NCBI RefSeq assembly: GCF_002355435.1
Contig: NZ_AP017313.1
Coordinates: 2,914,001 to 2,978,000 of the forward strand
DNA: 64,000 nucleotides
Source of the DNA: Mucilaginibacter gotjawali
GTDB lineage: Bacteria > Bacteroidota > Bacteroidia > Sphingobacteriales > Sphingobacteriaceae
Direction of reading: 5' to 3'
The translations under genes were made by a program, and so were the position numbers. Under the pieces are notes generated by a model. It had not been told where the DNA came from. It searched no databases and saw only the letters and a program-made list of their open reading frames with translations. Every line of letters starts with the position of its first letter. Position 1 is the stretch's first letter. Positions 33,923-43,322 of the stretch are shown here, in pieces.

Positions 33923-34531
33923 TTATATTGCTTTTGGTTTGGGAACCAGCACTGAGGTTACAATATGCAATATTCCATTGCTTTGCTGGATATCAAACTT
34001 ACTGATGATGCTCTGGCCGCCATTTTCATCAATCAAAACAATATTGCGGTTTTCGTCAATTTTTGCGGTTAGCTTAGTGCCTGCCAATGTAGTGAAAGTA
34101 GCCTCCCCGTTATTTGTATTGATTTTCTTCTCAATATCATGGGCAGTTACCCGTCCGGCAATTGCATGATAGGTAATCAGGTAACTCAAATCATATTTAT
34201 GATTCGGTTTTATAAGTGTATCCAATTGCCCGGCAGGCAATTTTTCAAATGCCTTGTTAGTGGGTGCAAAAACAGTTATCGGCCCTTTGCTTTTAAATGT
34301 TTGGGTTAACCCGGCGTCTTCAATTACCGTGACTAAAGTAGTGTACTCCTGCGATTGTGTTATATTTTCAATGATGTCATTAGATGAGGTCATTTTAGTC
34401 CCGTCAACAATTTTTACCTTGCCCCATTTCGATTTCACTGTATCATTTACCGGGTTTGTAATTATTGTGGTTTGAGAAAACACGAAAGCACAATGCAAAC
34501 CCAGTATGATAACTCCCATCCATTTTTTCAT
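33923..34531 (-). CDS. Secreted fasciclin-domain protein
   Basis: 202 residues with a signal peptide (about 1-19, ending VFSQ). One fasciclin (FAS1) domain covers about 50-195: TLVTVIEDAGLTQTFKSKG, ITVFAPTNKAFEKLP (the H1 motif) and the last strand NGILHIVTSVLVP (the H2 motif). FAS1 domains act in adhesion or protein binding; the bacterial role is open. The very close -7 box suggests its own promoter. It is followed by msrB on the same strand after 97 bp. Confidence 0.9.
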   Translation of the reverse strand: MKKWMGVIILGLHCAFVFSQTTIITNPVNDTVKSKWGKVKIVDGTKMTSSNDIIENITQSQEYTTLVTVIEDAGLTQTFKSKGPITVFAPTNKAFEKLPAGQLDTLIKPNHKYDLSYLITYHAIAGRVTAHDIEKKINTNNGEATFTTLAGTKLTAKIDENRNIVLIDENGGQSIISKFDIQQSNGILHIVTSVLVPKPKAI

Positions 34532-34535
34532 CCGG

Positions 34536-34543
34536 CAAAACTA
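34536..34543 (-). promoter_or_regulatory. -7 box TAGTTTTG touching the fasciclin gene start
   Basis: Minus-strand TAGTTTTG ends 4 bp before the start codon at 34531. A transcript from it would have almost no leader. Confidence 0.5.
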
Positions 34544-34648
34544 CTATTAATCATTTAACACTAATGACAAAAAAAAAGGCTAATGGTTTATTTGAAGTCA
34601 AATTTTTGTAACAATTAATGCTAACCTAATAATCGTCCGCTTAAATAC

Positions 34649-37600
34649 CTACCAGCCGGGCGTAAATCCTAATCCAAATACAGGTCTGCTGATATCTGTA
34701 CGGTTAAACGGATAGGCAAAATAGGGTTCCAAAACAAATGCGCCAAAAACATTTACCCTAAGTGAAATGCCCGCACTTAAGGCTGGCACGCGCTGATTTG
34801 CATTATATACCGGCAGCAGCACCGGCTTGCCGTTTACCAGGATCTCTTGGCCACTGGCATCTAATTCGGGTGTGGTGCCAATTTGGTCAGGCCCCATCTG
34901 AAACTTAACCTGGTTGCCCGCGTTCCAGGCTAAACCAGCATCGAAAAACAGGTTGAGCTCGGTAAACAGGAATTTTGATTTAAATTGTGAAAGCCTTTCC
35001 GGCCCGGTTAAAGGCATCCGGACCTCAAAGTTAGCGACGGCGATACGGTTACCCGACAATTGGTCGATAGTGAACCCGTTTGTTGGTGTTTTACTGGATG
35101 TGCTGTAAAATGTTTGCGCTTCGTACCCGCGGATGAGGAATGGATAGCCGACGTACATCTGGTACAGGTTGCCCGTATTGCCAAATCGACCGTAACCGTA
35201 AAGCCTGGCAGCAAAGGTAACCGGCGCTACCCGCACATATTCTCTCAGGTCGATCGTTGGCGCAAAATACTGGTAGGTACCAAAATCATACTCGGCCTGC
35301 AGCCTGTAACGATACCCTTTTAACGGAGATGCCACCCCGAAGTATGAATTGTCGCCCACCAGGGCCGTATTTACGTTGTAGGTGGTAAAAGGGATCAGCT
35401 GTATTCCGTTATTAGTGGTCTCGGCATTATAGGTTGAATTTGATATATGCGTATGGGTATTACTCAGTACGGCGCCCGAAGTATCATAGAAAGTACTATA
35501 CCTGTCAACGCGGTAGTAATAGGCGGCAGCACCCGTTCCAAATTCAATGCGCGTTTTTTTGGTGATCGGGTAGGAGGTAAATAAGGAAATCTGGTCCTCG
35601 AAAATACGGATCAGGTCGAATCTTTCTTCATTTGCGGGAATCGTAGTGGTAGCATTTACCTGGTAGTTTGTAGGTACCACGCTATAATTTGCAGTCTGAA
35701 ACGGGATATGCGATACGCTTGCACCAAAATTCCACCGACCCGTTTGATTAACATAGGTAAATTGCCCGCCAATATCATATACCTCACCATTTACGGCAAC
35801 ACCTGCGTAGATTTGGTTTCTTCCCAAAATATCACTAAAAACGCCTTGTATACCACTTGATAAACCGGTGCCGTACTGGCTTACAGATGCGCCAACACCC
35901 GTGCTGGCGAGGTAGTCCATTTTAAACTGTGGTTTATAGGGGATATTTTTAATTGAGTCGACGGGAATTTTTGGATACGCCAGGTAATTATTCAGGTTTG
36001 AGTTGACCAGGTCGACACCCACAGCACGGGTAGGGGGCAGCATGGCCATGGTTGAATTTAACTCCCGGGCGTCAACAGCTTTCGCGGTAAAATCCGTTTC
36101 CTTTGCATTATAAACCGAGTACTTTTGAGCCCTGTAATAGGAATAAACAATATCGTTATTGACTGAAATGCTCAATGCCGGCGAATATTCTGTAATCCCG
36201 CAAATGCCTGTAAACAGGTCTGTCATTTGTTCAACTTTTGCCGTAGCAGGTGTATACCGGTACATGTTGCGAAACCCGTCGCGGTTTGACAGGAAATAAA
36301 TCCGGCTTCCGTCCGAAGAATACTGCGGGTTTAAGTTATTGGCCCCGTTAAAAACGTTTATATCGGTAATTTTCCCGGTTGCCAGGTCCAATTCAGCAAG
36401 ATTAAAAGTAATCGCCTGGCTTAATGAATGGTCGTACGTAGTCCGGTCGCTCGAAAAAACGATCTTTTTACCATCCCTTGAAAAGGCCGGCTGGAAATCG
36501 GAGTATTTATCATTTGTGAGCTGCTTCACCTGCCGGGTGTTAAAATTATATAAATACAGATCGCTTTGCCCTTCGGCCAATCCCTGGAATACAATGCTGC
36601 TGCCATCCGGCGACCAGGAAAGGTTGCTGAACTGTGCGGCTTTGCCCATGGAAACATCTTCAATTGTGTTTCCCGATGCTACATCAACCACCAGCATCCG
36701 GTTCCGCCCTTTATTAAAAACACTAAATGCAAAGCGTTTGCTATCAGGCGACCAAGTTCCGGCTGATTCGATGAAATTAAATTCGTCGATATGCGTGTTG
36801 GATATTTTTCTGGTAAGCTTTCGCAGTATATGCCCGGTTTTTGCATCTGCCAAAAAAAGGTCCACCGTAAAAAGATTCTTTTCAGATAAAAATGCCAGGT
36901 ATTTTCCATCCGGACTTATTGCTGGCGCCAGGTTCATTTTACCGGAGTTTTTATCATCTATAACCCTTTGTCCTACAGGTACTTGTAAAGTATCTTTTAA
37001 ATAAGGCTTATAAGTAGTTTCGATCGAATTTTTCCAGAGATTTGAAAGTGTTTTATCGTCATACCCGAAAGTTCTTTTGATGCCATAACCTAAACCAAAT
37101 CGTGCCGTGTTTTTAAAGAATGGTACAATAACGGTATCTCCATAAGTTGAGCCTATGAACGACCAAAATGCTTCGCCATACCGGTATGGGAAATACTTAT
37201 TACTTACGGTAAGGTCGCGTACGGTTGGGATATCATGGTTAAGGTAGGCATCGCGCATCCACATTGCCGTATAAGCATCTTTTTTACCGAGCGAAAGATA
37301 TTCAGCCATACCCTCTATCATCCATAGCGGCAAGTTGTTGATATTTTCGAACGAAGCAGAATCTTTCCCTAACAGCAAATGGTATTGAAACGCATGCACC
37401 AGCTCGTGCCCGATCACATGGCGGGTCATTTCGTTGGTTTCCATAACCGGCATTACCACCCGGTTTTTAAGGCCTTCGGTAACACCGCCGGTGCCTATAT
37501 CTATGTCGCCATCAATGGCAGTGGTTTGCTGGAAATCAGGATGGTTGGCATAGAGTATGATCGGGTTAGGCTTCTTAAACGTATCCCTGAAAATTTGTTG

Positions 37601-37840
37601 GTGCAATGTATACCAAAGCTCGCCTTCCTGGGCAAAACGCTTGATCATACTATCATTTTTTAAATAATAATAGATCTCGAAATGTGGTGTTTTGTAAACT
37701 TTGAATTTGAGGTTTTTATACCGCACCTTATTTTGCCCGAAGTATTGCGCTTTGGATGGCAGGCTTAGTAATAAAAATAAAAAGGTTAAAACAAACAGCA
37801 ATAAATGCTTTATCTGGTAGCGATGGAGATTTTTATTCAT
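34649..37840 (-). CDS. Peptidase-like/TolB-type propeller/outer-membrane barrel protein
   Basis: 1063 residues. A signal sequence (about 10-31) is followed by a domain with the zinc-protease motif HELVH near 145 and a downstream GMAEYLSLG Glu near 174, the gluzincin pattern. Then come five or six WD40-like PD40 propeller blades (about 290-580), for example SPDGSSIVFQG, SRDGKKIVFSSDR and SSDGSRIYFLSNR. The C-terminal 380 residues look like an Omp85/BamA-type beta barrel, with alternating aromatic strands and a terminal Trp. Similar fusions occur in Bacteroidota; their substrate is unknown. Most of the mass would be periplasmic with the barrel in the outer membrane. Confidence 0.82.
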   Translation of the reverse strand: MNKNLHRYQIKHLLLFVLTFLFLLLSLPSKAQYFGQNKVRYKNLKFKVYKTPHFEIYYYLKNDSMIKRFAQEGELWYTLHQQIFRDTFKKPNPIILYANHPDFQQTTAIDGDIDIGTGGVTEGLKNRVVMPVMETNEMTRHVIGHELVHAFQYHLLLGKDSASFENINNLPLWMIEGMAEYLSLGKKDAYTAMWMRDAYLNHDIPTVRDLTVSNKYFPYRYGEAFWSFIGSTYGDTVIVPFFKNTARFGLGYGIKRTFGYDDKTLSNLWKNSIETTYKPYLKDTLQVPVGQRVIDDKNSGKMNLAPAISPDGKYLAFLSEKNLFTVDLFLADAKTGHILRKLTRKISNTHIDEFNFIESAGTWSPDSKRFAFSVFNKGRNRMLVVDVASGNTIEDVSMGKAAQFSNLSWSPDGSSIVFQGLAEGQSDLYLYNFNTRQVKQLTNDKYSDFQPAFSRDGKKIVFSSDRTTYDHSLSQAITFNLAELDLATGKITDINVFNGANNLNPQYSSDGSRIYFLSNRDGFRNMYRYTPATAKVEQMTDLFTGICGITEYSPALSISVNNDIVYSYYRAQKYSVYNAKETDFTAKAVDARELNSTMAMLPPTRAVGVDLVNSNLNNYLAYPKIPVDSIKNIPYKPQFKMDYLASTGVGASVSQYGTGLSSGIQGVFSDILGRNQIYAGVAVNGEVYDIGGQFTYVNQTGRWNFGASVSHIPFQTANYSVVPTNYQVNATTTIPANEERFDLIRIFEDQISLFTSYPITKKTRIEFGTGAAAYYYRVDRYSTFYDTSGAVLSNTHTHISNSTYNAETTNNGIQLIPFTTYNVNTALVGDNSYFGVASPLKGYRYRLQAEYDFGTYQYFAPTIDLREYVRVAPVTFAARLYGYGRFGNTGNLYQMYVGYPFLIRGYEAQTFYSTSSKTPTNGFTIDQLSGNRIAVANFEVRMPLTGPERLSQFKSKFLFTELNLFFDAGLAWNAGNQVKFQMGPDQIGTTPELDASGQEILVNGKPVLLPVYNANQRVPALSAGISLRVNVFGAFVLEPYFAYPFNRTDISRPVFGLGFTPGW

Positions 37841-37861
37841 ATTGTAAAATCAAATAGAATA

Positions 37862-38031
37862 CGCGCTAAACTTACTAATCGTTGCCTTCTTGGTTAGTTA
37901 AGAGGCTTGTAGAAGTTGTAATGTCAAGAATAACTAATATATTGAAGCTCTTGCAGTCTCCAAAATTCTTGCAACTTTTACAATAATTCCAACCCTTGCA
38001 ACTTATTCTAACCTGTTACAACCCTTACAAC
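37862..38031. repeat. GTTGnAAGg array adjoining the PBP1A stop codon
   Basis: Reading minus from the stop at 38032: GTTGTAAGG, GTTGTAACAG, GTTAGAATAA, GTTGCAAGG, GTTGGAATT, then GTTGCAAGAA, spaced 9-10 bp, over 37967-38031. The left half (37882-37925) has TTAGTTAAGAGGCTTGTAG and GTTGTAATG, partly complementary. The register is looser than in the other arrays. Confidence 0.55.
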
Positions 38032-40326
38032 TCAACCACCCCCTGCAGTATCGGCCTTAATTTTATTGGTATCGACAGGCATCGTCACGCTGTCATTAGT
38101 TAAGGAATCCGTATCAATATGCGGCGACGGGCAATCATATTCTTTGGTGATTTTTACCCATGGCTTCGGAAAAGGCCCGTAGGTGTACCCTAACTTAGGG
38201 TCGGCATAAACCTTTTCCATAAACGCGCCAAATATTGGCAAAGCCGTATGCGAACCTTCGCCGGTTTCCGAACTGTTAAAATGTACGCTGCGGTCATCGG
38301 CGCCTACCCATATACCTGTAACCAGGTCTTTTGTAACACCCATATACCAGCCATCAACATAACCGGATGAGGTGCCGGTTTTTCCGCCAATCTGGTTATT
38401 TTTTTTCCATAAGCCGGGGTATTCCCATAAAGCCTGTGATGTGCCTCCCGGCTCTTCCATACCACCCCTGAACATGTACAGCATTAACCAGGCTGTTTCC
38501 GGGCTTATTACCTGTTCGCTCTTCAAATCAAATTCCGCAAGCACATCACCATCCTGGTTGGTTATTCTTGTAACCAGCAATGGGTCTATCTTTTTCCCTT
38601 TATTTAAAAAAGTACTGTAAGCCCTAACCATTTCATACACCGATACATCGTTTGATCCCAATGATACCGATGGTACCGACTTTAAAGGACTTTCAATGCC
38701 AACTTTATGAGCATACTCAACAATTTTATCCCAGCCAACCTTTTCGGTTAACTGTGCCGTAATGGAGTTTACAGATGCGCCCATTGCCCAGCGTAAAGAC
38801 ATTTCCTGTCCTGTAAATTTAAATGAAGCATTTTTGGGTTCCCAAACCTGTTGCCTGCCCTCATCGGTGTATTTTATGGAAACAAACTGGTCGGTAAATT
38901 TATCGCAAGGCGTAAAACCGTTATCAAGCGCTGTTAAATAAGCAAATGGTTTAAATGTTGAACCGGCTTGCCGTTTTGACTGGTTTACGTGGTCATAATT
39001 AAAGTATTTAAAATTTATGCCCCCAACCCAGTCCTTTATTTTGCCTGTTGACGGCTCAATGGTCATCATCCCCGTATTTAACAGGCGGGCATAATATTTA
39101 ATAGAATCAACGCTTGAAAAGGTTGTGTCGCGCTCACCTTTCCAGGTAAATACCTTCATCTTCCTGGGCGTTTCAAAATATTTTTTTATTGGCACCGTGT
39201 CATTATGATACTTTTTTTGAAGCAGCGCATAGATCGGCAAATGCTCTTCAGCCTTCTTTACAAAATCAACTATTTCTTTGCCATCCAGGTCACGCCATGG
39301 ATTCTTTTTGCCCCAAAGATCATTAAAACGCTTTTGCAGCATTTTCATTTTTTCGGCCACAGCTTCTTCGGCATACTGCTGCATTTTGGGGTCTATCGTG
39401 GTGTAAATTTTCAGGCCGTCGTTGTAAAGGTCATAATCATTATCGTGGCACCATTTTTTTAACCACCGCTCCACCGCTTCCCGCAGGTACGAATCACCCT
39501 GGCCTTCATTGCCTGTATAACTCAGGTCAAGGTTGATAGGTGTTTGCACATTTTCATCATATTCTGCCTTGGTCAGTTTACCATATTTTAACATTTTAGC
39601 CAATACAGTATTGCGCCGTTCAAGCGAACGCTTCGGATTGCTGATTGGATTGTAAGTAGAAGTGGCCTTTAACATCCCTACAAGCGTGGCAGCCTCAGCG
39701 GGCGTTAGCTGATCAGGCGTTTTATTGAAAAATTTCAATGTGGCGGTTTTTATACCAAAGGAGTTGCTGCCGAAAGGAACCGTATTTAAATAGAGTGTTA
39801 AAATCTCCTCTTTACTGTAAACGTGTTCAATTTTAAATGCTGTTAGCCATTCCTTGCATTTATAAACAATGGTATTTATCAAAGGCACATGTTTGATAAT
39901 GCCCTGCGATTTGCGCTTCCGGGTTTCGAAAAGGTTTTTCGCTAATTGCTGGGTAATTGTACTGCCACCGCGTTTATCTCCTTTGGCCGTTGAAAGCATA
40001 CTGGTGAAAAAGGAATAAAAGTCAACCCCGTGATGACTATAAAACCGAACATCCTCAGTTGATACCAGGGCATTAATGATGTAGGGTGAGATCTCTTTAT
40101 ATTCAACCGGCGAACGGTTTTCTTTAAAATACCGCCCTATCAGGGTACCATCAGCATAATAAACTTCGGAAGACAAGGACATGGAGGGGTTTTTAATGTC
40201 CTGCATGTCAGGCGAGTAACCAAACAGCCAAAGAAAGTTTAATTCAATGGAACAGAAAAAAATAATGATAAAATAAATAAAGATGACAAGATATCTTAGA
40301 AATCGGTTTTTTATACGCCTGAACAT
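38032..40326 (-). CDS. Penicillin-binding protein 1A (bifunctional transglycosylase/transpeptidase)
   Basis: 764 residues. It polymerises and cross-links peptidoglycan at the inner membrane. One membrane anchor (about 9-31) precedes a GT51 transglycosylase domain with EDVRFYSHHGVDF near 92 and GGSTITQQLAKNL near 120. The transpeptidase domain has the active-site SxxK in AGSTFKP near 454, SVN near 517 and the KTG motif in GGKTGTSSGYVDGW near 651. A short Pro/Asp/Thr-rich tail with GGG follows. The start at 40326 gives a short basic cytoplasmic part (MFRRIKNRFLRY). Family symbols vary, so none is given. Confidence 0.95.
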   Translation of the reverse strand: MFRRIKNRFLRYLVIFIYFIIIFFCSIELNFLWLFGYSPDMQDIKNPSMSLSSEVYYADGTLIGRYFKENRSPVEYKEISPYIINALVSTEDVRFYSHHGVDFYSFFTSMLSTAKGDKRGGSTITQQLAKNLFETRKRKSQGIIKHVPLINTIVYKCKEWLTAFKIEHVYSKEEILTLYLNTVPFGSNSFGIKTATLKFFNKTPDQLTPAEAATLVGMLKATSTYNPISNPKRSLERRNTVLAKMLKYGKLTKAEYDENVQTPINLDLSYTGNEGQGDSYLREAVERWLKKWCHDNDYDLYNDGLKIYTTIDPKMQQYAEEAVAEKMKMLQKRFNDLWGKKNPWRDLDGKEIVDFVKKAEEHLPIYALLQKKYHNDTVPIKKYFETPRKMKVFTWKGERDTTFSSVDSIKYYARLLNTGMMTIEPSTGKIKDWVGGINFKYFNYDHVNQSKRQAGSTFKPFAYLTALDNGFTPCDKFTDQFVSIKYTDEGRQQVWEPKNASFKFTGQEMSLRWAMGASVNSITAQLTEKVGWDKIVEYAHKVGIESPLKSVPSVSLGSNDVSVYEMVRAYSTFLNKGKKIDPLLVTRITNQDGDVLAEFDLKSEQVISPETAWLMLYMFRGGMEEPGGTSQALWEYPGLWKKNNQIGGKTGTSSGYVDGWYMGVTKDLVTGIWVGADDRSVHFNSSETGEGSHTALPIFGAFMEKVYADPKLGYTYGPFPKPWVKITKEYDCPSPHIDTDSLTNDSVTMPVDTNKIKADTAGGG

Positions 40327-40386
40327 GCGGTAAAGATGTAAAATTATGGGCCTAAATCATAGCCTGATCAACAAATATTAACAACG

Positions 40387-40394
40387 TAATTTTG
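40387..40394 (+). promoter_or_regulatory. -7 box TAATTTTG before ppk2
   Basis: Matches TAnnTTTG, 44 bp upstream of the ppk2 ATG. The leader would be about 35-40 nt. Confidence 0.55.
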
Positions 40395-40438
40395 GCAAGT
40401 TAATTTTACGCTAACTTAGCAAGAATCTAATTTGTTTT

Positions 40439-41317
40439 ATGAAGAGCATAATTAATAAATTTAAAATAATTGACGGCGAAAAATTTTCCCTGGAGGATAT
40501 GCCTACTGATTTTTCCGGCGACTATAAAAAAGAAGATACGGAAGCGCTTTTAGCGAGCATGATCAAAGAAACGGCCGCCATGCAGGATGCTTTATATGCT
40601 GATAACAGGTATGCGCTGCTCATCATTTTCCAGGCGATGGATGCCGCCGGAAAGGATGGCGCTATATCTCATACATTATCAGGCTTAAACCCCGAGGGAT
40701 GCGAAGTATTTAGTTTTAAACAGCCCAGTACTGAAGAACTCGATCACGACTTCTTATGGCGTCATTATAAGGCCCTGCCTGAATTTGGACGGATAGGGGT
40801 ACATAACCGCTCGCATTACGAAAATGTGCTGATCACAAAGGTGCATCCCGAATTATTATTGCAGGAAAAGCTGCCGGGCATAAAAGATGTGAAAGACGTT
40901 GATAAAAAGTTCTGGAAACACCGTTATGAAAGTATCCGTGCATTTGAAAAACATTTATCCGAAAATGGCACGGTGATCATCAAATTTTTCTTAAACGTAT
41001 CCAAGGCGGAACAAAAACAGCGCTTTTTACAGCGAATAGAAGACCCTGAAAAGAACTGGAAATTCTCTGCAGCTGACGTTTACGAGCGGGAGTTTTGGGA
41101 AGATTATATGAAGGCATATGAAAAGGCCATTCAAGAAACGTCAACCGAAAGCAGCCCCTGGTATGTGCTGCCCGCTGATAAAAAGTGGTTTACCCGTATA
41201 GCCATATCCACCATTATCCTGGATACTTTAAAAGGGTTAAAACTGAAATACCCGGTTTTGCCAAAAGAGGAGAAGGCGAAGCTGGAGGACGCGAAGAAAA
41301 AGTTGATGGGAGAATAA
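40439..41317 (+). CDS. ppk2: Polyphosphate kinase 2 family protein (polyphosphate:nucleotide phosphotransferase)
   Basis: 292 residues, one PPK2 P-loop domain. The family transfers phosphate from polyphosphate to nucleoside mono- or diphosphates. Walker A is in FQAMDAAGKDGAI (about 63-75), the lid and Walker B regions are HNRSHYENVLI and IIKFFLNVSKAEQKQRF, and the final YVLPADKKWFTRIAIS is typical. The class (AMP-, ADP- or GDP-preferring) cannot be decided from what I see. PPK1 and PPX genes lie 16 kb away, so the organism has both synthesis and use of polyphosphate. It is convergent with a membrane-protein gene, 34 bp apart. Confidence 0.92.
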   Translation: MKSIINKFKIIDGEKFSLEDMPTDFSGDYKKEDTEALLASMIKETAAMQDALYADNRYALLIIFQAMDAAGKDGAISHTLSGLNPEGCEVFSFKQPSTEELDHDFLWRHYKALPEFGRIGVHNRSHYENVLITKVHPELLLQEKLPGIKDVKDVDKKFWKHRYESIRAFEKHLSENGTVIIKFFLNVSKAEQKQRFLQRIEDPEKNWKFSAADVYEREFWEDYMKAYEKAIQETSTESSPWYVLPADKKWFTRIAISTIILDTLKGLKLKYPVLPKEEKAKLEDAKKKLMGE

Positions 41318-41351
41318 ATACGAGCCGACATCAGAAGTTAGGCCACTGTGA

Positions 41352-41885
41352 TCAAAAAACCGCCTCTGGGTCTTTTCCCTCGTCAACTTTTTCCCGTATC
41401 TGGCCAATCTGCCTGGTTTTATTGTAGCCAATATCAAATAAAAAAGAGATTGAAAAACCAGATGCCCAGATTAATAAAAATGATGCCTGATAATTAGCAG
41501 CGAGTATTATGGCAATAATCAGGAAGGTAGTCCCCGTAACCAGATAATAATTGGCCTGCCGCTTTTTCAACGCAAAACCCGTGTATCTGCAAAAATCCGA
41601 ATATGCCCGGTGTTTAATAATAGGTATTACCAACGTGTAATTACCCACTTTATGAAAGATATTAAGGTCGACGAAATGATTATTAATTACTGTCTGATCG
41701 GGTTTATAGGCCAAAACCGATACATAGCTCTTAATTTCGGCTTCAGCCACATTTCTTTTTTTAAGCTCTTCCAGCGCAACGGAAACAGCCAGTTCTGTAT
41801 AGTCCGACTTGTTTGAAGTTATTTCAAGCAAATCGTCGGTAGCCATAGTGGCATATTTTTCCTTAAGACTTCCCCTGTCGATCAT
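41352..41885 (-). CDS. Small membrane protein of unknown function
   Basis: 177 residues. No family recognised with certainty. The first 60 residues are a soluble helical part (KEKYATMATDDLLEITSNKSDYTELAVSVALEELKKRNV), reminiscent of other small Bacteroidota proteins that begin with a repeat of this type. Two neighbouring membrane segments follow (about 118-134 and 138-156), then a basic/acidic tail. No signal peptide. It shares a divergent gap with the haloperoxidase-like gene. Confidence 0.75.
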   Translation of the reverse strand: MIDRGSLKEKYATMATDDLLEITSNKSDYTELAVSVALEELKKRNVAEAEIKSYVSVLAYKPDQTVINNHFVDLNIFHKVGNYTLVIPIIKHRAYSDFCRYTGFALKKRQANYYLVTGTTFLIIAIILAANYQASFLLIWASGFSISFLFDIGYNKTRQIGQIREKVDEGKDPEAVF

Positions 41886-41980
41886 ATAGCTAGATTAGTG
41901 TTTTAAAAATAGATAAAAATCAGCGTTATAACTTATTTATATAATCCTACTTTTTCGATAGGAATAATACTATATATTTT

Positions 41981-41988
41981 TATATTTG
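41981..41988 (+). promoter_or_regulatory. -7 box TATATTTG before the haloperoxidase-like gene
   Basis: Exact TAnnTTTG match 20 bp before the ATG at 42009, within an AT-rich stretch (41961-41980). It gives a leader of about 12-14 nt. Confidence 0.65.
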
Positions 41989-42008
41989 ACGGATCAATTA
42001 TTAAAATC

Positions 42009-43259
42009 ATGAAACGTACCTCACTGTTCACAATTATTCCTGCTCTGATTTTATCGGGCATTCACCCGGTTTATGCGCTTAAAAAGAAAACCTTATCCGG
42101 AGATGTGGTTATTCAATGGAACCAGGTTAGTTTAAAAGCGGCGAAAATCGCCAAACAAAACACTAACGAAGCCAGCCGTACTGTAGCAATAGAAGCAATT
42201 GCCGTTTATGATGCTGTAAATTCAATCAAGGGCATCGGCAAACCTTATCATTACTTTGTAAAGCCAGGCGGCGGCGCATCAGCAGTAGCCGCGGCAGCAC
42301 AGGCTGCGCACGATGTGCTGGTTAACTATTTCCCCGCGCAAAAAGCCCAGCTCGATTCCGTTTTAACGGTAAGTTTACAAGGGGCTACCGACGGCCCGGT
42401 TGATAAGGGCCAAAAAGTAGGCGCGGCTGCGGCTGCCGACATCATAGCCCTGCGTGCAAATGATGGGGCGGCACCAAACGTCACTTATCCCGGGCCTGCA
42501 AAACCAGGAATAGGGGAGTACCGGCCAACCCCATCCGGCTTTTTACCGGGTATTAACCAGCAATGGGGAAAGATAAAGCCGTTTTTATTAACAAGCGGCG
42601 ATCAGTTCAGGCCGGCAGCGCCGCCAGCGCCGGGAACAGACGACTTTAAAAAAGCATTAGCGGAAGTGGCCGATATCGGGTCAGCGAAAAGCACAACACG
42701 TACTGTTGATCAAACCCATATAGCGCAGTTTTATAAGCAGGATGCCGAATTAACAGTAAATGAGGCCGCCAGGATCCTCGCCAAACAACATGGATCATCA
42801 TTGGAAGAAAGCGCGCTTGTCTTCCTGTTGACCGATCTGGCAGAAGCTGATGCGCGGATCGCACTTTTCGACGCTAAATATAACTACCTGTTCTGGCGGC
42901 CCGTAACAGCGTTGAATGCGGATGCTGATGGCTTGGTTACCAATAACTATGCTACCTGGCTGCCCTTATTAACAACCCCGCCGCACCCATCATATCCATG
43001 CGGACACTGCGGTACAGTGGCGGCAGGTTTTGAAGTGCTTAAAAAGTTTTATGGCGACAAAAATACCATCGAACTGCATACCACAACGGCGGGCGAACCC
43101 TCACGGGTAATCGGGTCGCTAACAGAGGGCGAACAGGAGAATGACCTGAGTAGATTATACGGCGGAATTCATTATCGTTTTGATATAGATGCCGCCCAAC
43201 AACTGGGGCTTAAAATAGCAGCATACGTGCTGGCAAATGGCCCCAAAGCCAATAAATAG
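42009..43259 (+). CDS. Vanadium-dependent haloperoxidase-like phosphatase superfamily protein
   Basis: 416 residues with a signal peptide (about 1-23, ending VYA). Acid-phosphatase/haloperoxidase-fold motifs are in the C-terminal half: TPPHPSYPCGHCG near 325 and GGIHYRFDIDAAQQLG near 385, matching the conserved vanadate/phosphate-binding histidines and the Arg of the PAP2 family. FWRPVTALN near 297 fits a further ligand region. A periplasmic oxidase of halides or a phosphatase are both possible; the family name alone does not settle it. A strong terminator follows. Confidence 0.87.
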   Translation: MKRTSLFTIIPALILSGIHPVYALKKKTLSGDVVIQWNQVSLKAAKIAKQNTNEASRTVAIEAIAVYDAVNSIKGIGKPYHYFVKPGGGASAVAAAAQAAHDVLVNYFPAQKAQLDSVLTVSLQGATDGPVDKGQKVGAAAAADIIALRANDGAAPNVTYPGPAKPGIGEYRPTPSGFLPGINQQWGKIKPFLLTSGDQFRPAAPPAPGTDDFKKALAEVADIGSAKSTTRTVDQTHIAQFYKQDAELTVNEAARILAKQHGSSLEESALVFLLTDLAEADARIALFDAKYNYLFWRPVTALNADADGLVTNNYATWLPLLTTPPHPSYPCGHCGTVAAGFEVLKKFYGDKNTIELHTTTAGEPSRVIGSLTEGEQENDLSRLYGGIHYRFDIDAAQQLGLKIAAYVLANGPKANK

Positions 43260-43295
43260 TTCATTGATTAAATAAGTTTTGTTGATTTTTTTAAG

Positions 43296-43322
43296 GGGCG
43301 CGGTATTCCGCGCCCTTTTTTT
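43296..43322 (+). terminator. Intrinsic terminator of the haloperoxidase-like gene
   Basis: GGGCGCGG (43296-43303) pairs with CCGCGCCC (43308-43315) around a TATT loop, followed by seven T (43316-43322). It ends at the stop codon of the convergent phosphodiesterase gene. Confidence 0.9.

Noticed and set aside
36339-37004. Plus-strand 221-residue open frame inside the peptidase/propeller gene
   Set aside because: It is antisense to the propeller region, whose repeats leave long open frames on the other strand, and it has no recognisable domain.
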